From positions 4,817,501 through 4,881,500 of the forward strand of contig NZ_CP026121.1 in assembly GCF_003330845.1 (NCBI RefSeq): 64,000 nt of DNA. Direction: 5' to 3'. Under the pieces are notes generated by a model, which was not told where the DNA came from, searched no databases, and saw only the letters and a program-made list of their open reading frames with translations. Of this stretch, positions 61,629-64,000 are shown piece after piece. Numbering within the stretch: position 1 is the first letter of the stretch; each line of letters opens with the position of its first letter. The translations under genes were made by a program, and so were the position numbers. Source of the stretch: Streptomyces sp. Go-475 (lineage in GTDB: Bacteria; Actinomycetota; Actinomycetes; Streptomycetales; Streptomycetaceae).

Positions 61629-64000
61629 TCAGAGGCCGATGATCTCGGCGGTGGGGAAGACCTCGGCGTAGGAGTCGAGGGACTGCTCGGGCTTGGTGAC
61701 GGTCAGCGTGCGCAGCCCCGGCAGGCGCGAGGCGAGGAAACGCAGCGACTCGGCGGGCGGTGGGTCCGTGAGGAACCGGAGCTCCTGGATGCCGGGCAGT
61801 TCCGGCACGGTCTCGTGGGCGAAGCCCTCCGGCCGCCCGTAGAGGGACAGCGCCGTGAGCGCCGGGAGGGCGGCCACCTCGGACCAGTCCTCGGCGCCCA
61901 GGGGCCGCCGGTCGGACACGCCGAGCGCCAGGGACTTCAGCGTGGGCCACCGGGACAGGCCACGCAGCCCGGTGGAGTCTGTGGCGTCCATGCCCAGGAA
62001 GAGGCTCCGCAGGGGTGCCTCGGCGGGAAGGGTGTCGGCGAGGCAGTCTCCCGGGACACCCCCGTCGATCGACAGCTGGGTGAGCTGGTGCAGGGTGCCC
62101 AGCCCGGTGAGGTCCGCACCGCGGTCGAAGACCACGAGATCGGTCAGCGGAAGTTCCGCCAGCCTGGAGAGGCCGACGGCGTCAGGGCAGCGCTGGAGCC
62201 ACAGTCCGGTCAGGGACGGGAACGCCAGCAGCTCCCCCAGGTGGCCGAGGGCCGGGTTGTTCCGCAGGTCCAGGTGGCGGACCTCGGCGGGCTCGGGGAC
62301 GCAGTCGAGGAGTTCCGCCGCGGTGAGCGGGCCGTCGAACCTCAGCCTCGTCCAGGGGCGCATCAGCCGGAGCGCCGCCCGCTGCTCGGCCGACTCGCAG
62401 AGCAGGGAGAGGCCGCCTCGGTCCAGGTGGTCGAGCACCTCGACCGCGTACTCGCGGGTGTCGAAGCGGCTCCAGGTGCCCACCAGCTGGCGTCGCACGT
62501 CGAGTTCCGGATGCTCGCGGAAGCGGCGCAGCACGGCGAGCGCGCCCTCGTCCTCCTCGGCTCCGAGGAGTGAGGCGGTGACGGCGACGCCGTGGGCCTC
62601 CTCGGCGGTCAGTCCCTCCGGCCCGGGCAGCAGTTCCAGGACCAGGGGGCCCGCCTCCGCGAGGGCCCGCGCCTCCTCGGTCGTGCGCGGTGGGATGAGC
62701 GCCCCGGCTCGTTCCTCCACTTCCGCCCGCACCCCGGGGTCCAGGGCCACGGCATGCTCCAGGCAGGCCAGGGCGAGGAGGGTCAGCCGCGGGGTCTCCT
62801 CGGCCAGCAGCCGGCGCAGCAGGGTCGCCCGCTCCCCGGGCCGGGCGTGCGCGACCGCCATGCGGATCACGTCCTCCCACTGGCTGTCGGCCGCGTGGTC
62901 GGCCAGCACGCCCAGATGGCCCTCCTCGACGGCGTACCGGGCGCCCAGGTAGTCCTGGAAGGTGCGGTGGACGAAGTGGACGACGCCGTCGGCCGGCTGG
63001 CGGAGCAGGCCGCTGCGGAGCATCAGGGCGCGCAGCACGTCCGCCGCGTCCCGCTGGGCCGGCACCCGCGTGATCGCCGGCAGGCAGCGCTCCACGATGC
63101 CCTCGGCCGTCTCCAGGTCCATCTCCGTACGGCCGCTCAGCACCAGCGCGTAGGCGAGGCGCTGGAGCAGCTCCAGCTGGGCCTCCTCACCCAGCTCGAC
63201 CCCGTCCACCGCGCCCATGCCCCGCTCCCGGTCACGGCGCGCGAGCAGCATCCCGAGGGCGGCGTCGTACAGCTCCTTGCGGCCGGTGGGGAGGTAGCCC
63301 CGCCGCTCCCGGTGCAGGGCGCAGATCAGCCCGCACATCAGGGGGTTGGTGGCGAGGCGGGCCAGGTCGCGTTTGGTCCGCAGGGCGTCCAGGAGCTGCG
63401 TCTCGTACTCGGGCGCCTGTGCCGCCGCGTGCCAGCGGTGCACGAACGTCGTCACATCGGCGCGGCGCATCGGGGTGAGGGTCAGCTCCCGGAAGCCCTC
63501 GGCGGCCAGCCAGTCGGGGCGTACGGCTGTGGGGCGGGAGGTCAGCAGCCAGTGGTTGCCGGGGTAGGCGTGGATGAGGGCGAGCAGCCAGTCGCGGGTG
63601 CGGTGCCGGTCGGCGGCGGGGATCTCGTCCAGCCCGTCGACGAGGACCAGGCCCCGGCCGGCGGTCAGGACCCGCTCGGCCCAGCCCTCGGGCGGGGTGA
63701 GCGGGCAGCCCACCGCCGTGAGGAAGGCGCCGGGCGCGGGCAGCGCGCCGGCGCGGACCAGGGTGCGCAGGGGCAGGACGAACGGGACGCGGACCGCGTC
63801 CCGGGCGGCGGTCACCGCGAGCCACTGCACGAGGGTGGTCTTGCCGGAGCCGGCGTCGCCGCGCAGCATGACCCGGTCGTGGCTGCCGAGGGCCTCCTCC
63901 GCGGGCAGCCGGACGGCGAGGGGAGCGGCGGGGTGCTCGCCCGGCGGCGCTTCGGGGACGGCGCTCCGCTCGCCGCCCGTCGCCTCCAGGCTGAGGTAGG
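61629..64000 (-). CDS. NACHT-domain STAND ATPase with C-terminal LRR-like repeats, 5' end outside window
   Basis: The frame is open to the window edge, so the N-terminus is missing; about 789 codons are visible. The NACHT module starts at once: Walker [17 protein letters not shown], Walker [35 protein letters not shown] and [21 protein letters not shown] helical region with [20 protein letters not shown] follows. From about nt 62400 to the end, Leu-rich repeats are seen ([50 protein letters not shown]). Family knowledge: bacterial NACHT proteins include anti-phage NLR-like effectors. The effector domain lies outside, so the class cannot be fixed. Confidence 0.88.
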   Translation of the reverse strand, partial: YLSLEATGGERSAVPEAPPGEHPAAPLAVRLPAEEALGSHDRVMLRGDAGSGKTTLVQWLAVTAARDAVRVPFVLPLRTLVRAGALPAPGAFLTAVGCPLTPPEGWAERVLTAGRGLVLVDGLDEIPAADRHRTRDWLLALIHAYPGNHWLLTSRPTAVRPDWLAAEGFRELTLTPMRRADVTTFVHRWHAAAQAPEYETQLLDALRTKRDLARLATNPLMCGLICALHRERRGYLPTGRKELYDAALGMLLARRDRERGMGAVDGVELGEEAQLELLQRLAYALVLSGRTEMDLETAEGIVERCLPAITRVPAQRDAADVLRALMLRSGLLRQPADGVVHFVHRTFQDYLGARYAVEEGHLGVLADHAADSQWEDVIRMAVAHARPGERATLLRRLLAEETPRLTLLALACLEHAVALDPGVRAEVEERAGALIPPRTTEEARALAEAGPLVLELLPGPEGLTAEEAHGVAVTASLLGAEEDEGALAVLRRFREHPELDVRRQLVGTWSRFDTREYAVEVLDHLDRGGLSLLCESAEQRAALRLMRPWTRLRFDGPLTAAELLDCVPEPAEVRHLDLRNNPALGHLGELLAFPSLTGLWLQRCPDAVGLSRLAELPLTDLVVFDRGADLTGLGTLHQLTQLSIDGGVPGDCLADTLPAEAPLRSLFLGMDATDSTGLRGLSRWPTLKSLALGVSDRRPLGAEDWSEVAALPALTALSLYGRPEGFAHETVPELPGIQELRFLTDPPPAESLRFLASRLPGLRTLTVTKPEQSLDSYAEVFPTAEIIGL

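Overview
The window looks like chromosomal DNA of a Streptomyces or very close relative. GC is very high with a strong G/C third-position bias, GTG and TTG starts are frequent, and the families are typical of the genus: two XRE/DUF5753 plus DUF397 modules, a TipA-type MerR regulator, Lsr2, ClpC and a set of zinc-free ribosomal proteins. I see no insertion sequence, prophage, CRISPR array, tRNA or rRNA. About 65 genes are called. Both edges cut a STAND-type ATPase gene: an NB-ARC/TPR protein at the left and a NACHT/LRR-like protein at the right.

Region by region. 1-7400: NB-ARC/TPR protein, PolA-like polymerase, HTH-ClpN regulator with a twin operator, DUF2786 protein and two lipoproteins. 7490-9993: a divergent zinc-starvation block around a Zur-like operator, with rpsN and rpmB leftward and rpmG, rpmE, a CobW-like protein and rpsR rightward. 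All five ribosomal proteins lack the usual zinc-binding cysteine pairs. 10494-17053: two XRE/DUF5753 plus DUF397 modules, an RsbW-like ATPase, aldehyde dehydrogenase, DinB-like protein and PadR regulator. 17074-20663: a glutamate decarboxylase and ClC transporter operon beside a TipA-like regulator. 20680-26056: YbjQ, DedA, ThrE-like exporter, pyrophosphatase and D,D-carboxypeptidase. 26102-26475: a 24-25 bp minisatellite.

26633-37673 holds the metalloprotease, tilS, hpt, ftsH and folE rightward, then a leftward block of folP, an NTF2-like gene, folB, folK and DUF3180, plus an MprF-like synthase. 37882-49433 is more lineage-specific: hydrolase, coiled-coil protein, two PH-domain proteins, an orphan nuoD with a MidA-type methyltransferase, a two-component system, an ArsR-type regulator and a threonine aldolase-like enzyme. 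49612-55039 is a tightly coupled cofactor operon: DUF2520 oxidoreductase, panC, nadB, nadC and coaX. 55142-61554 holds small hypotheticals, a BlaI-type regulator, an N-acetylglutamate synthase-like GNAT, lsr2 and clpC.

From memory, the order ppa, dacB, metalloprotease, tilS, hpt, ftsH, fol genes, DUF2520, panC, coaX, lsr2, clpC matches a backbone also found in Mycobacterium. This marks the region as old core chromosome with Streptomyces-specific insertions. A regulatory theme recurs: at least twelve genes have a TANNNT hexamer exactly 6 or 7 nt before the start codon, as expected for leaderless mRNAs. Most start choices, promoters and operators are read by eye and should be taken as predictions.
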